A stretch of 64,000 nucleotides of DNA from Pyrinomonadaceae bacterium. Lineage in GTDB: Bacteria; Acidobacteriota; Blastocatellia; Pyrinomonadales; Pyrinomonadaceae. The position numbers and the translations under genes were made by a program. The notes under the pieces were generated by a model, which saw only the letters and a list, made by a program, of their open reading frames with translations, searched no databases and was not told where the DNA came from. The stretch covers positions 230,452 to 294,451 of the forward strand of contig JAIBCB010000005.1 in NCBI GenBank assembly GCA_019694355.1. Direction: 5' to 3'. Shown one piece after another: positions 1 to 9,186 of the stretch (the first letter of the stretch is position 1; every line of letters starts with the position of its first letter).

Positions 1-445
1 TGAAATTGATGCCCGCATCATTGAATACGCTCCAGACGAAGCCTGAGCAATCGTAGGTGTTCGGGCCGGTCGAACCGTAGCGATACGGAATGCCCCAGCG
101 AGCCATAATGCCCTGATAGATCATATCGCTGACGCTTGCGCTATACGCCGTGCGTCCCGCGGTGAGTGCCGACGTGTAATTGTTTACGGCACGCGATGAA
201 GCAGTCTTCCTAACAAGCGGAGCGGCTGGCTGAGGTTTGACGAGAATGATCGGGCTTGTGAGGGTCGGACGAGAAGAAGTCGTTCTTTGGACTGGCGGAG
301 CAGAAGGCTCGGACGGAAGATTCGTCGGTTGGCTCGACGTCGATCTAACTACGCGAGCTCGGTCCTGTGCTGCGGCCGGTGCTGTAGAGATGCCGGCCGT
401 AACTGCCGCGCACACCGAAAGCAAGAATAACTTCTTAAAATTCAT
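1..445 (-). CDS. NlpC/P60-family (C40) cell-wall hydrolase, N-terminal part (runs off window)
   Basis: The gene reads leftward from an ATG at 445 and is cut by the window edge after 148 codons. The start has an AGAGGA-type ribosome site about 10 bases upstream. The product opens with a signal peptide (hydrophobic stretch, then APAAAQ), followed by a proline/serine/threonine-rich linker. The beginning of an NlpC/P60 domain follows, with WGIPYRYGSTGP and then YDCSGFVW, which holds the catalytic Cys of the C40 family. Members cleave peptide bridges of peptidoglycan (usually D-Glu to diamino acid) in the periplasm. The His and third polar residue of the triad would lie beyond the window. The family assignment is firm; substrate and any C-terminal domain cannot be seen. 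Confidence 0.88.
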   Translation of the reverse strand, partial: MNFKKLFLLSVCAAVTAGISTAPAAAQDRARVVRSTSSQPTNLPSEPSAPPVQRTTSSRPTLTSPIILVKPQPAAPLVRKTASSRAVNNYTSALTAGRTAYSASVSDMIYQGIMARWGIPYRYGSTGPNTYDCSGFVWSVFNDAGINF

Positions 446-776
446 CTACGGTTTTTCCTCTCAGTTTTTGCTTATTTTTGAAAGATCGCGAGAAAAGAGG
501 ATGGCAAGAAAAATAACTTGCCTATTAAAAGGAAACCGCTAATGCGGGGCCTTTTCCCAAGATCTTCTTTTTTCATTTACGGCCATCCGATAGTGCAGGG
601 AAGTCGGACATCGGTCGCAGTAAGTATTATGGCGTATTGAAAATAGCGTTGGCAAGCCGGAAAAACAGGTTTTTGCACGGACCTCCGCCGCCAACCCTAC
701 TCTGATGTGAGCGCCTTGCCTGCCTTCAGTTGTCCTGGATGACAAAAGATACGGCGAATCGACACCGCTTTCCCGG
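446..776 (-). other. Long upstream region of the NlpC/P60 gene, no gene seen
   Basis: About 330 bases lie between the terminator of the ErpA gene and the NlpC/P60 start. I see no convincing coding frame; the short frames open here run through the terminator hairpin and look random. Reading leftward there is a hairpin GGCAAG...CTTGCC at 503-522 followed by a pyrimidine-rich stretch, close to the gene. It could be a leader with an attenuator or riboswitch, but I recognise no known riboswitch core. Confidence 0.4.
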
Positions 777-818
777 AAAAAAAGAAGAGCGGTCTCGAAT
801 CGCTCGAAACCGCGCTTC
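777..818 (-). terminator. Rho-independent terminator after the ErpA gene
   Basis: On the minus strand a 15-bp stem with two mismatches (arms around 804-818 and 784-798, loop of five) is followed by seven T (777-783). It lies about 20 bases past the erpA stop and fits a classical intrinsic terminator. Confidence 0.85.
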
Positions 819-839
819 ATTGCGTGAATTGACCTTCTA

Positions 840-1196
840 TTAGGCCGAGAATGACGTGCCGCATCCGCAGCCGCCCGAAGCATTCGGGTTCTCGAACGTA
901 AAGCCCGAACCCATCATATTCGTCGTATAGTCGATCGTGATGCCGTTCAGATATTGTGCCGAGAACATATCGACAAAGAACTTAATCCCCTGATCATCCA
1001 CAAGCAGATCGCCCTGACGCGAATCTTCTTCGACATTAAGGCTGTACTGGAAACCCGAGCATCCGCCCGGAACGACGCGAACGCGAAGGCCTGCGGTTTC
1101 CGGCAGATCTTCCTCTGCCGCGATGAACTTCTTGATCTCTTCGGCCGCATTCGCGGTCACGTTCATTTGAATGCTAGGTGCTGCAACTGCTGACAT
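840..1196 (-). CDS. erpA: Iron-sulfur cluster carrier, ErpA/IscA (HesB) family
   Basis: A 118-residue A-type carrier that accepts an Fe-S cluster from a scaffold and passes it to apo-enzymes in the cytoplasm. The three family cysteines are present: Cys46 in GGCSGFQY, and Cys110 and Cys112 in the C-terminal GGCGCGTSF. Length and the 'ENPNA' segment before the last cysteines match ErpA/SufA/IscA. The ATG at 1196 follows a GGGAG ribosome site. No isc or suf genes are adjacent, which favours a free-standing ErpA-type carrier, but erpA, iscA and sufA cannot be told apart by this alone. Confidence 0.9.
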   Translation of the reverse strand: MSAVAAPSIQMNVTANAAEEIKKFIAAEEDLPETAGLRVRVVPGGCSGFQYSLNVEEDSRQGDLLVDDQGIKFFVDMFSAQYLNGITIDYTTNMMGSGFTFENPNASGGCGCGTSFSA

Positions 1197-1267
1197 TTAT
1201 CTCTTGTTACTCCCGTTTGTAAATTCGGATATGCCCGATCGGGGCGAATCCTTACATCAAAGTAAAT

Positions 1268-1296
1268 ATTATAAGAAACTTGCCAATAAAGGCAAG
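1268..1296 (-). promoter_or_regulatory. Probable erpA promoter overlapping a hairpin after the upstream gene
   Basis: Leftward, TTGCCT (1290-1295), a 16-base spacer and TATAAT (1268-1273) form a good sigma-70-like promoter about 65 bases before the erpA ATG. The spacer carries a perfect 6-bp hairpin, CTTGCC/GGCAAG (1279-1284 and 1291-1296, 6-base loop), followed by TTTCTT. The same stretch could therefore also act as a weak terminator for the gene ending at 1314. Confidence 0.55.
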
Positions 1297-1313
1297 GTCA
1301 AGCAAGCACAAGC

Positions 1314-3548
1314 TTACTTCCGCGGCTGCTTGCATCTGCTGATGTCCCACGACCAGGTCACGGTCGAACCGTCGGGATCCTGATACGTTTTGCTGCCCAC
1401 AAGCTCGATGCCGTCGTTGAGATACATCGTCGGGTATCGGCCGTTTACAAGCGTAGCGTGGAGCCAGGCGGTGCTTTCGGTGGTTGTGTCGTGGCCTTTT
1501 TCGAGGTCGCAGGTCGTTTCGTCAACGCGTTCATAATCGTGCACCTTGGATTTGATCGGCCCGGTGCTCAGCTGGAATCCAAGCTGATAATCGCTGTCGC
1601 CACCCGAAAAACTCAATCCAAATCCGTATTGCGTGTTGCCGCTAAAACTGATGTCCGTGCCGGAGACGAATCTTGTCGTATAGCTGCCCTCAGTTTTTCC
1701 ACAGCACGGGTCATTCTCACGATTGCCGTTGAACTCGGTCGTGTAGTTGCCGTAGGCATCAATGTCGGCCGGTTTTCTCTCGGCCTTTGCGGCGATCTCT
1801 TCGGGAGTTCGCGGATTGAGCGTAACCTGAACATCCTCGTGGATATCGGTCGTTTTCGTGCCGTCTCCCGCCGAATTCTTGCCGGGCGTTCGGCTGGATC
1901 TGATGATCTCCGTTTTTCGCAGGTCCCGAGTGTATTGAACAGTTCCTGCCCAATCTTCCGAGCACGGTTCCCAATCCTTGACCGGAACATCTACGCGGTA
2001 AGATTTGAGCGCCATTTTCGCCAGCACATCAGGTATCACGCCGATAAGATAGCCGACAATACCGCCATTCTTCAGGTCGAGCGAGCCCCAAATGATCTTC
2101 GGGATATCTTTGTTCGCGTCCATCTTTTCGGTTGCGACCGCAACGCGCCAACGATCTTTCTTCGGCACGGGCGTGACGGCGATCTTACGCAGGTCTCTCT
2201 TCTGCTCTTTGCCCGTTGCCTTGATCTTATTCTGGCCCTGTTCATCGGTGAATTGTTTGGACAGGTCCAGATTCTTCCGATCGACGGCATCCATGTACAA
2301 AGGGGATTTTTCGGCTCGATCGAGCGGTTCCCATTTAACGGGAACATCCTTTAGAACGCCTTCTTCCGGCACGTCCAATTCGGCGCCCGTCGCAATTTTT
2401 ATGACCTTCGCGACGCAGTTGATCTGTGCAGAATTCGGAAAGTAGCGTTTGAATGTGGCCGTGATCGTCCGTTCTTCGGCCCGGTCGATGTATTGGTTGC
2501 TTTTGGTGCGGACGATCGGAGCGTTCGGCACATCAACCTCGATCTCGATGAAAAGATTAGCGGCTATGAGCTTGAGATATGACGTGATCGTATTCGCAAG
2601 TTCAACGCCCTTTGATATCTTCTCAAGGCGCTTTTCAGCGTCGGCCTGTCCCGGAAGTTTCACGCCGAACATCCCGAGGATCTTCTGGCCCTTCTTTCGA
2701 TAGCCGTTAGATTCCGAAATAATATCGACGCCGGGACAAGGCGAATCGTCCATTGACGCGGCCGGATCCGCCATCAGCAGCGGCCCGCCGTCGAAGCTTG
2801 CCTTGACGAAGCTTACGCCCGCATATCCGGACTCTTCTTTCGGCTTGAAGAGTGCTGTGCCGCCCGTCAATTCTTCGTAAGCAGCGACGAGGTCTCCGAG
2901 ATATCGGCGTTCAATCAGCGAGACCTGAAGCATATTCAGATTCGACTGCGGCGAAGAGAGATCCGATGTGTTCTTGCCGAGTGCAAAGATCAATTCGGCG
3001 AGAAAGCGGTTTTGCACCGACTTTCCCGTCCTTGCGGTCTTCAGATCGGCAAACATCTTCGCTCCGATATTGAGTTTCTTGAGATCCGGATCATTGCCGG
3101 CGATGACCGTTCCAAGCTTCTCGAAACTCGAGACGTAGCCCATATAGCTAGAACGCAGCATCCCCGCGACCTCGTAATCAAAGAACGCAGTCCCGTTCGG
3201 TTCAGACGGCTTAAAGAGGATCTTCTGCTTCTGGTCGATGATATGAAAGCCTGCGACCTGCAGGGCGCCGATAAGAGCAGGCAGCGAATTTTCGTCGCCC
3301 GCCAAGATCATAGCAGCTGCGTTTCTTGCGAGTGCCGCATCGGGATCGCCGCCGAAGACCCAAGCTCGCGGCAGCTTGCCTTTCTTGGCGAAATCGTTCA
3401 GCGGATCTTTTTCGGCGACGACCGCGACCTTTGGAGCCGGTGCGGGCCCACGCACGATCGGCGGACCTGTGCGGCGTGGAGGCTGCGCAAGGGCGGAAGA
3501 ACACACGAGTAGAAGGAAGAGCGACAGGCCAGCAAGTTTCTTCGTCAT
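1314..3548 (-). CDS. Exported protein of unknown function, 744 aa
   Basis: I recognise no family. The protein starts with a clear signal peptide (MTKKLAGLSLFLLLVCSSALAQ) and a proline-rich linker, so it is exported. The body is a mixed, charged globular region without transmembrane segments or obvious repeats. The last quarter (roughly residues 600-744) contains DPCCGKTEG and short alternating polar/hydrophobic strands (FSGNTQYGFGLSFSGG), suggesting a beta-rich fold. It starts 10 bases after the stop of the upstream exported protein (3559-4845), so the two are almost certainly one transcript and may work together. Probably a lineage-specific envelope or secreted protein. Confidence 0.75.
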   Translation of the reverse strand: MTKKLAGLSLFLLLVCSSALAQPPRRTGPPIVRGPAPAPKVAVVAEKDPLNDFAKKGKLPRAWVFGGDPDAALARNAAAMILAGDENSLPALIGALQVAGFHIIDQKQKILFKPSEPNGTAFFDYEVAGMLRSSYMGYVSSFEKLGTVIAGNDPDLKKLNIGAKMFADLKTARTGKSVQNRFLAELIFALGKNTSDLSSPQSNLNMLQVSLIERRYLGDLVAAYEELTGGTALFKPKEESGYAGVSFVKASFDGGPLLMADPAASMDDSPCPGVDIISESNGYRKKGQKILGMFGVKLPGQADAEKRLEKISKGVELANTITSYLKLIAANLFIEIEVDVPNAPIVRTKSNQYIDRAEERTITATFKRYFPNSAQINCVAKVIKIATGAELDVPEEGVLKDVPVKWEPLDRAEKSPLYMDAVDRKNLDLSKQFTDEQGQNKIKATGKEQKRDLRKIAVTPVPKKDRWRVAVATEKMDANKDIPKIIWGSLDLKNGGIVGYLIGVIPDVLAKMALKSYRVDVPVKDWEPCSEDWAGTVQYTRDLRKTEIIRSSRTPGKNSAGDGTKTTDIHEDVQVTLNPRTPEEIAAKAERKPADIDAYGNYTTEFNGNRENDPCCGKTEGSYTTRFVSGTDISFSGNTQYGFGLSFSGGDSDYQLGFQLSTGPIKSKVHDYERVDETTCDLEKGHDTTTESTAWLHATLVNGRYPTMYLNDGIELVGSKTYQDPDGSTVTWSWDISRCKQPRK

Positions 3549-3558
3549 AGTTCCCCCG

Positions 3559-4845
3559 CTATTTTGCTTTCGCGAGCAGTGTACCGATCACCTGATCGAT
3601 CGCCGCTTTGACGGCATCGTCCGGCGAGCCTTTGACCTCGGCGGATGCGGGTGAAGATGCGACGACGGTCGTGCCGTCACTCGCATACAAGGTGACGACG
3701 ATCTCGGCGCTCGACGTTCCGGCCTTTGCCGAATCGGTATTGCCGGTGATCTTGCCGAAAAGTCCGCCGATCTTTGCCGCACCGGACTCTTTCGTCTTCT
3801 TGATCTCGACGCCGATGACGTTTGCGAATTTGCCGCCCTGAACATCAGCGGCGGACGTGACGAGATAGCCGCTCATTCCGATCGCACTCACCTTGCTCGA
3901 AAGATACTCACGCAGCGAATCCTGGTCGATCTTGTTGGCCTTGCCTGAAAAATAGTCGATAGCGATCGTCTTTTGGGATTTTGTGCCGTCGGTGAACACG
4001 GTCTTGGTGCTCGTGTCGATGTTCCGCTGCTTTTTCATCAGGGCTTGCATCGACTCGACCTCGATCCACGGGTCTTTTGGCACGTCAAAAAGTGCCTGAT
4101 CAAGCGTCGCTTTTGAAAGATCGAGCGTCTCGATCTCCATCGTGCCGGAGAGTTTTCCGTTCTCGTAGGTCTTCGTCGTGCCGGTCAGCATAAAGGCGGC
4201 GGGAGCGTTCCCCTTGAAGACCATCCTTGGGCGGCAGCCGCCTGTTGCCGGCGGAGGAAGGTCCGTTGGGCAAGACTGGCTGCTGAGCGAAAGGACAGCA
4301 AACCAGCCTTCCCGCTCCATTTTTGTGGGCGGCGATGGGTCACATGCATCGGGCGAAGTCTCAATGAGCTGCGTCGTCTTCAGCCACTTCGCATCGAGTC
4401 CGAACATCTTTTGCCGTTTCCCCGAATCCACGACCGAAGATGTCACCGTGACCGTACCCTTGATGACGATCTTTTGATTGTTGCGGCGAGCGAGCTTCTC
4501 GGGCGGGGCAGTTGACCAGTCGAAGTAGTCAATGTAGAACTGTTTGTTCGCCTCGCTAAGATAGACGTTCTGCTTCAGGTCGCATTGCGTGACGAAGGAG
4601 GGCATCTCCGGCATCATTCCCGCCATCATGCCACCCATCTGCTTCATCGCGGCCTCGGTTTCCGCGTCCATCTCGACCTTCATCTCGGTTCGCTGGCGAA
4701 CTCCTTTTTGATAGATCGTCGAGATCATCCCGGTCTTTTGGCCGGGCTGCTTCGTACGCTGCGAAAGCTTCCAGTCGGCAAAGATCGAGGTCGCAAAGAA
4801 CAATACAACAACTACCAGTGTCAATTTCTGTCGCATAGTGTTCAC
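3559..4845 (-). CDS. Exported protein, DUF4412-like, 428 aa
   Basis: A signal peptide (MRQKLTLVVVVLFFATSIFA) is followed by WKLSQRTKQPGQKTGMISTIYQKGVRQRTEMKVE and a methionine-rich run (MKQMGGMMAGMMPEMP). A threonine/strand-rich segment then talks of 'CDLKQNVYLSEANKQFYIDYF'. This pattern, a short 'report of metal/ion-like state' beta domain, resembles the loosely defined DUF4412 group; I state that only as resemblance. The C-terminal 120 residues look like a second domain with a helical end (DDAVKAAIDQVIGTLLAKAK). First gene of a two-gene unit with the 744-residue protein. Function unknown. Confidence 0.7.
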   Translation of the reverse strand: MNTMRQKLTLVVVVLFFATSIFADWKLSQRTKQPGQKTGMISTIYQKGVRQRTEMKVEMDAETEAAMKQMGGMMAGMMPEMPSFVTQCDLKQNVYLSEANKQFYIDYFDWSTAPPEKLARRNNQKIVIKGTVTVTSSVVDSGKRQKMFGLDAKWLKTTQLIETSPDACDPSPPTKMEREGWFAVLSLSSQSCPTDLPPPATGGCRPRMVFKGNAPAAFMLTGTTKTYENGKLSGTMEIETLDLSKATLDQALFDVPKDPWIEVESMQALMKKQRNIDTSTKTVFTDGTKSQKTIAIDYFSGKANKIDQDSLREYLSSKVSAIGMSGYLVTSAADVQGGKFANVIGVEIKKTKESGAAKIGGLFGKITGNTDSAKAGTSSAEIVVTLYASDGTTVVASSPASAEVKGSPDDAVKAAIDQVIGTLLAKAK

Positions 4846-4928
4846 CTGTTTTCAGTCTGAATTATCATCTGGTCGAGTATGCCCGAAAGCCATCCGCGAA
4901 GCGTTACTTAGGCCCGTCCTTAGGCTTA

Positions 4929-6869
4929 TCAATAGTTATTTGGCACAAGAGCGATAGCTCCGCTTTTGCTCACCATCACGAATTGGTTCGAACCGATATA
5001 AACAAGCTCGACCGCCGAGTCCTTTGGGCCGGCGATGCTGTCAACGATCGTCGTGGTGGAGATCGGGCCGGAATAGAGCCTGTTCTGGCTGCCGTCGGAC
5101 ATTCCTGCCGCCATAAAGTTGCCGTTACCGGCCACCGAAACCGTGGTCCAGTTCGTGTCGACTCCGGTCGTCGTCCACGAGGTTCCGCCGTTATACGAGA
5201 TCAACACGAGTCCATTCGAGCCAGCAGCGGTGACGGCGATCCGCGCTCCATCCGCGGACATTGATGCTCCGCTCCAGTTTGTGTTGACGCCGGCCGGACC
5301 AAGCGTATTTCCTGTCCAGGTTGCTCCGGAATTGGAAGAAACCCAAACTTTCCCGGGTCGCTCGACGGCAACCAGTTTTGTGCCGTCAGAGCTCGATGCG
5401 ACCGCCTGCCATTGATTGTTTGTGCCGCTTAACCTGTCGATCCACGTTGCGCCTGAATCCGTTGACGTATAGACGTGTCCGAGATTCTCCGCATACACGA
5501 GCTTCGTGCCATTAGATGAAACTGCTACATATACATAGTGATTTGAGATCGTCCTGCGTTGGATCCAGGTCGCCCCGCCGTTTGTCGAGGTGTAGATGCC
5601 CTGCATATCTGCGGCGACGAGCGTTGAGCCATCCGCCGAAACCGCGACCGAGTACCAATATCTGTTTGCATCAGTGAATCTTTCTGTCCAGTTCACGCCT
5701 GAGTCGGCCGAGGTGAAAAGATGGCCGTCCGCAACACCAGCGATCAGCTTTGTGCCGTCGCTCGATGAGGCAATGGATGCGTAACTTCGCACATCGGCCT
5801 GCATACGATACGTCCAGGTCTGTGCGCCGTCGTTTGAGGTAACGATATATCCCGGATACTCTACCGCGGCGAGCTTGGTTCCATCGTTCGACACCGCAGC
5901 GCCGCCCCAAAGGTTCGTGTTGGTCGAGCTGTTCACCCAATATGGACGCGTCCAGATCGTCTCTTGATGCGACGTGGCCCAATCCAAGATCGATTGGCCT
6001 GAATTCATCGCAAGCGTAAATCCGGCAGCACCCTTTGCCATTACACGAACAACGTCGCCAACCGCAGGAGAAGCAGGAAGCGTGACCGTGGTCGCCGCAC
6101 CGTTGGTCAATATGTAGCCGTTGTTTGACTGCATCTGAACAGATGTCGCAGAGCTTACGTTCCATTTCAACGTGCCCGGAACATTCAGCAAACCTGATCC
6201 GTTGCCGCTTAAGATGCCGGTGAAGGTCTTATTTCCGCCGACCGTTTGGGCGCTCGTCAGATCGACAGCGTTCACGGCATATTGAGCGGTTCCGGCGTTA
6301 GTTGCGTATCCTGCATTTGTTGCGTTAGTAGCGTTGACGGCGTTTGTTGCGTTGGCGACACTGCCCGTGATCTTTGAACCGGGCACGGACACCACTTGAG
6401 CGCTGCCGACGCAATTCGTGCAGGTAAGGCCTTTTGCGTTCAGAGCACTTGTTGCGTATGGCGTCGCGGTTATCTGCTGGCGAGGGGTAAGCGCTGTGTA
6501 CGCGTTTCCCGAATTGGACTGTCTTACCTGTATTTCGAGGTACATAGTCTCGTGGTCATCGAACAAACTGGGATTCGGGTCGAGTTGGATCGTGAATATC
6601 CCGCTTTGGACGGGGATGCTTGTTACCACTTGGCTGTCTTCGCAACTCGTTGCAGGTTGGACCAAAGGATCGACGTTGCTGCAGACGTAAACCAGGAAGT
6701 CAAAATTTCCCGTGGCGAGGGTCGAATTGTCGATCAATTTTCCTTGATATGTGAACGGGCTTGGTGGCCGCATTTGCCTCGTATGCCCCGAACTGCCCGT
6801 TGACCGTGCAGTTGCTTGCTGACCTGCGACCGCCAATGCGGTCAGTAGAATCGTTGCGATGATCTTCAT
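4929..6869 (-). CDS. Secreted beta-propeller (BNR/sialidase-like repeats) with N-terminal 'TYQGKL' domain, 646 aa
   Basis: I place the start at the ATG at 6869 because GGAGA lies six bases before it; a TTG four codons upstream has no such support. After a signal peptide, residues about 35-145 form a domain typical of Acidobacteriota/Planctomycetota exported proteins (FTYQGKL, then PRQQITATPYATSA). A short Ala/Asn-rich linker with repeated NATNA words follows. From about residue 270 onward there are six to eight repeats of the form S.DG.KL.A....G..Y.S.D.G.TW, i.e. BNR/Asp-box propeller blades. Such proteins are cell-surface or secreted; ligand unknown. A convergent or operon partner is not evident: about 80 bases separate it from the gene downstream. 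Confidence 0.8.
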   Translation of the reverse strand: MKIIATILLTALAVAGQQATARSTGSSGHTRQMRPPSPFTYQGKLIDNSTLATGNFDFLVYVCSNVDPLVQPATSCEDSQVVTSIPVQSGIFTIQLDPNPSLFDDHETMYLEIQVRQSNSGNAYTALTPRQQITATPYATSALNAKGLTCTNCVGSAQVVSVPGSKITGSVANATNAVNATNATNAGYATNAGTAQYAVNAVDLTSAQTVGGNKTFTGILSGNGSGLLNVPGTLKWNVSSATSVQMQSNNGYILTNGAATTVTLPASPAVGDVVRVMAKGAAGFTLAMNSGQSILDWATSHQETIWTRPYWVNSSTNTNLWGGAAVSNDGTKLAAVEYPGYIVTSNDGAQTWTYRMQADVRSYASIASSSDGTKLIAGVADGHLFTSADSGVNWTERFTDANRYWYSVAVSADGSTLVAADMQGIYTSTNGGATWIQRRTISNHYVYVAVSSNGTKLVYAENLGHVYTSTDSGATWIDRLSGTNNQWQAVASSSDGTKLVAVERPGKVWVSSNSGATWTGNTLGPAGVNTNWSGASMSADGARIAVTAAGSNGLVLISYNGGTSWTTTGVDTNWTTVSVAGNGNFMAAGMSDGSQNRLYSGPISTTTIVDSIAGPKDSAVELVYIGSNQFVMVSKSGAIALVPNNY

Positions 6870-7004
6870 GAGAGTCTCCAAAAATATGCCAATATGAACG
6901 GTTTTAAAATGGCGGCCTTAGGGCCGGAATACATCTTGAAAGAGAGAAGGTCGTTTTGAGCCGCCCGACACCATCGTATAAATGTACAATTATGTGGAAA
7001 ATAC

Positions 7005-7041
7005 TCTGAAAAGACTTTAGAATAATCTGAAAAGTTCTGAA
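7005..7041 (+). promoter_or_regulatory. Phased direct repeats TCTGAA upstream of the winged-helix regulator
   Basis: TCTGAA occurs at 7005, 7026 and 7036, with a degenerate TTTAGA at 7016, giving spacings of 11, 10 and 10 bases. The first two exact copies extend to TCTGAAAAG. OmpR-type winged helices normally bind such direct repeats, one helical turn apart. The last copy ends six bases before the ATG at 7048, so binding would block expression: a candidate autoregulatory site. Inference only. Confidence 0.4.
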
Positions 7042-7047
7042 TTCTTT

Positions 7048-9186
7048 ATGAATATGGCACAAAGCGACCCCGAAAAGCCCACTTTTCGCTTCGGTGACTT
7101 TGAGCTTGTCCCATCAGACCGGCTTTTGACGCGAGATGGCGAAGGCGTCCGCATTTCGACTCGAGTGCTGGATGCCCTGATCCTTCTGGTCGAGGCCCGC
7201 GGCGGTATTGTCTCAAAAGAAGAGCTTTTCCACAGGCTTTGGCCCGAAACCGTAGTCGAGGAGAACAACCTCAGCCAGACGATCTCTGCACTGAGAAAGG
7301 TTCTCGGCACGCAGGATGACGGTCGCGGCTTTATCGAAACGGTGCCGAAGGTCGGCTTCCGACTGCTTGCTCACGTTACTGAGGTATCAGCTGATTATGA
7401 CGCCTCGGACACGCCCGCAAATATCGCCTCAGAACCTAAACGCATCTCGACCTGGAAGCTCGCCCTCGGCGGCCTGATCTTGGTGCTTCTTGTCGTCGCG
7501 GCCATTGTCGGGGTTTCGCGATACCGCACGGGAACACAAACGCTGATAAAGGCGACCGATGCCGGGCCAAAACGTCTTACGACCACGCCTGAGAACGAGA
7601 ACGTAACAGGTTGGACCAACGACGGCCAGATCCTTTTTACGCGTTGGGCAAATGCAAACCTGCCCGAAACCTACAAGGTCTCGCCCGATGGCGGTGAACC
7701 GCAAAAGGCGATCGAACTCCCCGATGTCCGGCAGGCCGTTTGGTCGCCCGACGGGACGATGATCGTGTTCTGGAAATACAGCGATGCGGGGGCGGGAACT
7801 TATCTCGCAAAGTCAGATGGCAGCGATCCCAAAAAACTGCCGTTCTCCGCCGAAAATGTCTCCTGGGCGCCGGATGGAAGTAAGTTTGCGTTTCAGGCGA
7901 ACGCTTTTGGCGAAACGAAACTCGAAAGCACGGAGGTGCTTACTTACGAGCTAAAGGACGGGAAGATCACGCAGATCACGGCAAACAAGAACTTTGACGG
8001 TGATGCGGGCTGGTCCCCGGATGGCGGTACGATCGTTTTTTCGAGCGATCGCGAGGGGAATTACGAGATCTATGCGATGAAGGCCGACGGCACGGATGTA
8101 AAGCGGCTTACGAACAACGCCGGGCACGATTCCTTCCCAAAATTCTCGCCCGACGGCACACTAATTTCGTTCAATTCGAACTTTGAGAGCGAGACGACCG
8201 ACATTTATGTGATGCGGACGGACGGATCGAATGTCATCCGGCTTACGCGCGCAAAAGGCCACGACTTTTCGCGAAACGGATGGTCGCCGGACGGAACGAA
8301 ATTCGCTTACAACTCGAATGTGGACGGCAACGACGACGTCTTCGTAATGGATATTGATGTCTTTCGGCCAGTGCCGCTCATCTCGATGCCGGATGCCGAC
8401 CTCAAGACACCCGCGTATTCTCCCGATGGAGAGCGAATTGTCTTTTCTGCCGTTTATCCCGATCATCATTCTGAATTGCGGATATTTGACAGAGCGACGG
8501 GCAAGTCCGCCGTGATCGTTACGACCTCGAGCCCGGAAAATTATCCGCAATGGTCGCCCGACGGTAACTGGATCGCGTTTCATCAGGAGGTGAACGGAAA
8601 GTGGGATATTTTCAAAGTTCGCCCCGACGGATCCGATCTTACGAATCTAACTAACGATCCTTCGAGCGACAGCGTTCCGGTGTGGTCGGCGGACTCGGCG
8701 ACGATCTACTTTCGCTCGAATCGGAACGGCGACACGGAGAACGCCGAGCTCTTTAAGATGAACGCGGACGGCACCGGGCAGACGCCGCTGCCGATCCAAA
8801 AAGGTAAGCTTGGGTGGCCGAGCGTTTCGCTCAAGGGTGACGAGATCTTGTACGCCGCCGATCGACACAACGATCCGCTTCTGCAATTCGATATTTACGC
8901 GGCCGATATTTCGACGGGCACTGAGCGGCCCATCATTTCTCGGCCGAAACACGACACACACCCGACCTATTCTTACGACGGATCACGCATCGCGTTCGTC
9001 GCCAGAAGCGACGGCAATGCCGAGATCTACATTGCAAATGCAGACGGAACCTCGCAGCTTCGTCTTACAAGGAATCCTGCGGACGATCGATTTCCGGGAT
9101 TTTCTTTTGACGGCAAAAAGCTCCTGTTCACCTCAGACCGTACCGGCCGCATCGCGATCTACGAACTCACCTTGGATCAGAGGTGA
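7048..9186 (+). CDS. CadC-like transmembrane regulator: winged helix + TM + PD40/TolB-type propeller, 712 aa
   Basis: Residues about 8-108 form an OmpR/CadC-type winged-helix DNA-binding domain (FRFGDFELVPSDRLLTRDG, KEELFHRLWP, NNLSQTISALRKVLG, FIETVPKVGFRLLA). One membrane helix lies near 131-153 (KLALGGLILVLLVVAAIV). The periplasmic part is a long run of PD40/WD40-like blades with the hallmark SPDG.....S and DGSD..RLT words, as in TolB. The architecture is that of one-component sensors abundant in Acidobacteriota, in which an outside signal is read by the propeller and passed to DNA without phosphorylation. Target genes are unknown; phased repeats just upstream suggest autoregulation. An internal ATG two codons later is an alternative start. 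Confidence 0.85.
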   Translation: MNMAQSDPEKPTFRFGDFELVPSDRLLTRDGEGVRISTRVLDALILLVEARGGIVSKEELFHRLWPETVVEENNLSQTISALRKVLGTQDDGRGFIETVPKVGFRLLAHVTEVSADYDASDTPANIASEPKRISTWKLALGGLILVLLVVAAIVGVSRYRTGTQTLIKATDAGPKRLTTTPENENVTGWTNDGQILFTRWANANLPETYKVSPDGGEPQKAIELPDVRQAVWSPDGTMIVFWKYSDAGAGTYLAKSDGSDPKKLPFSAENVSWAPDGSKFAFQANAFGETKLESTEVLTYELKDGKITQITANKNFDGDAGWSPDGGTIVFSSDREGNYEIYAMKADGTDVKRLTNNAGHDSFPKFSPDGTLISFNSNFESETTDIYVMRTDGSNVIRLTRAKGHDFSRNGWSPDGTKFAYNSNVDGNDDVFVMDIDVFRPVPLISMPDADLKTPAYSPDGERIVFSAVYPDHHSELRIFDRATGKSAVIVTTSSPENYPQWSPDGNWIAFHQEVNGKWDIFKVRPDGSDLTNLTNDPSSDSVPVWSADSATIYFRSNRNGDTENAELFKMNADGTGQTPLPIQKGKLGWPSVSLKGDEILYAADRHNDPLLQFDIYAADISTGTERPIISRPKHDTHPTYSYDGSRIAFVARSDGNAEIYIANADGTSQLRLTRNPADDRFPGFSFDGKKLLFTSDRTGRIAIYELTLDQR

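Noticed and set aside
539..883. 114-codon minus frame upstream of the NlpC/P60 gene
   Set aside because: It runs through the terminator hairpin and its T-tract and overlaps the erpA stop region; no coding features.
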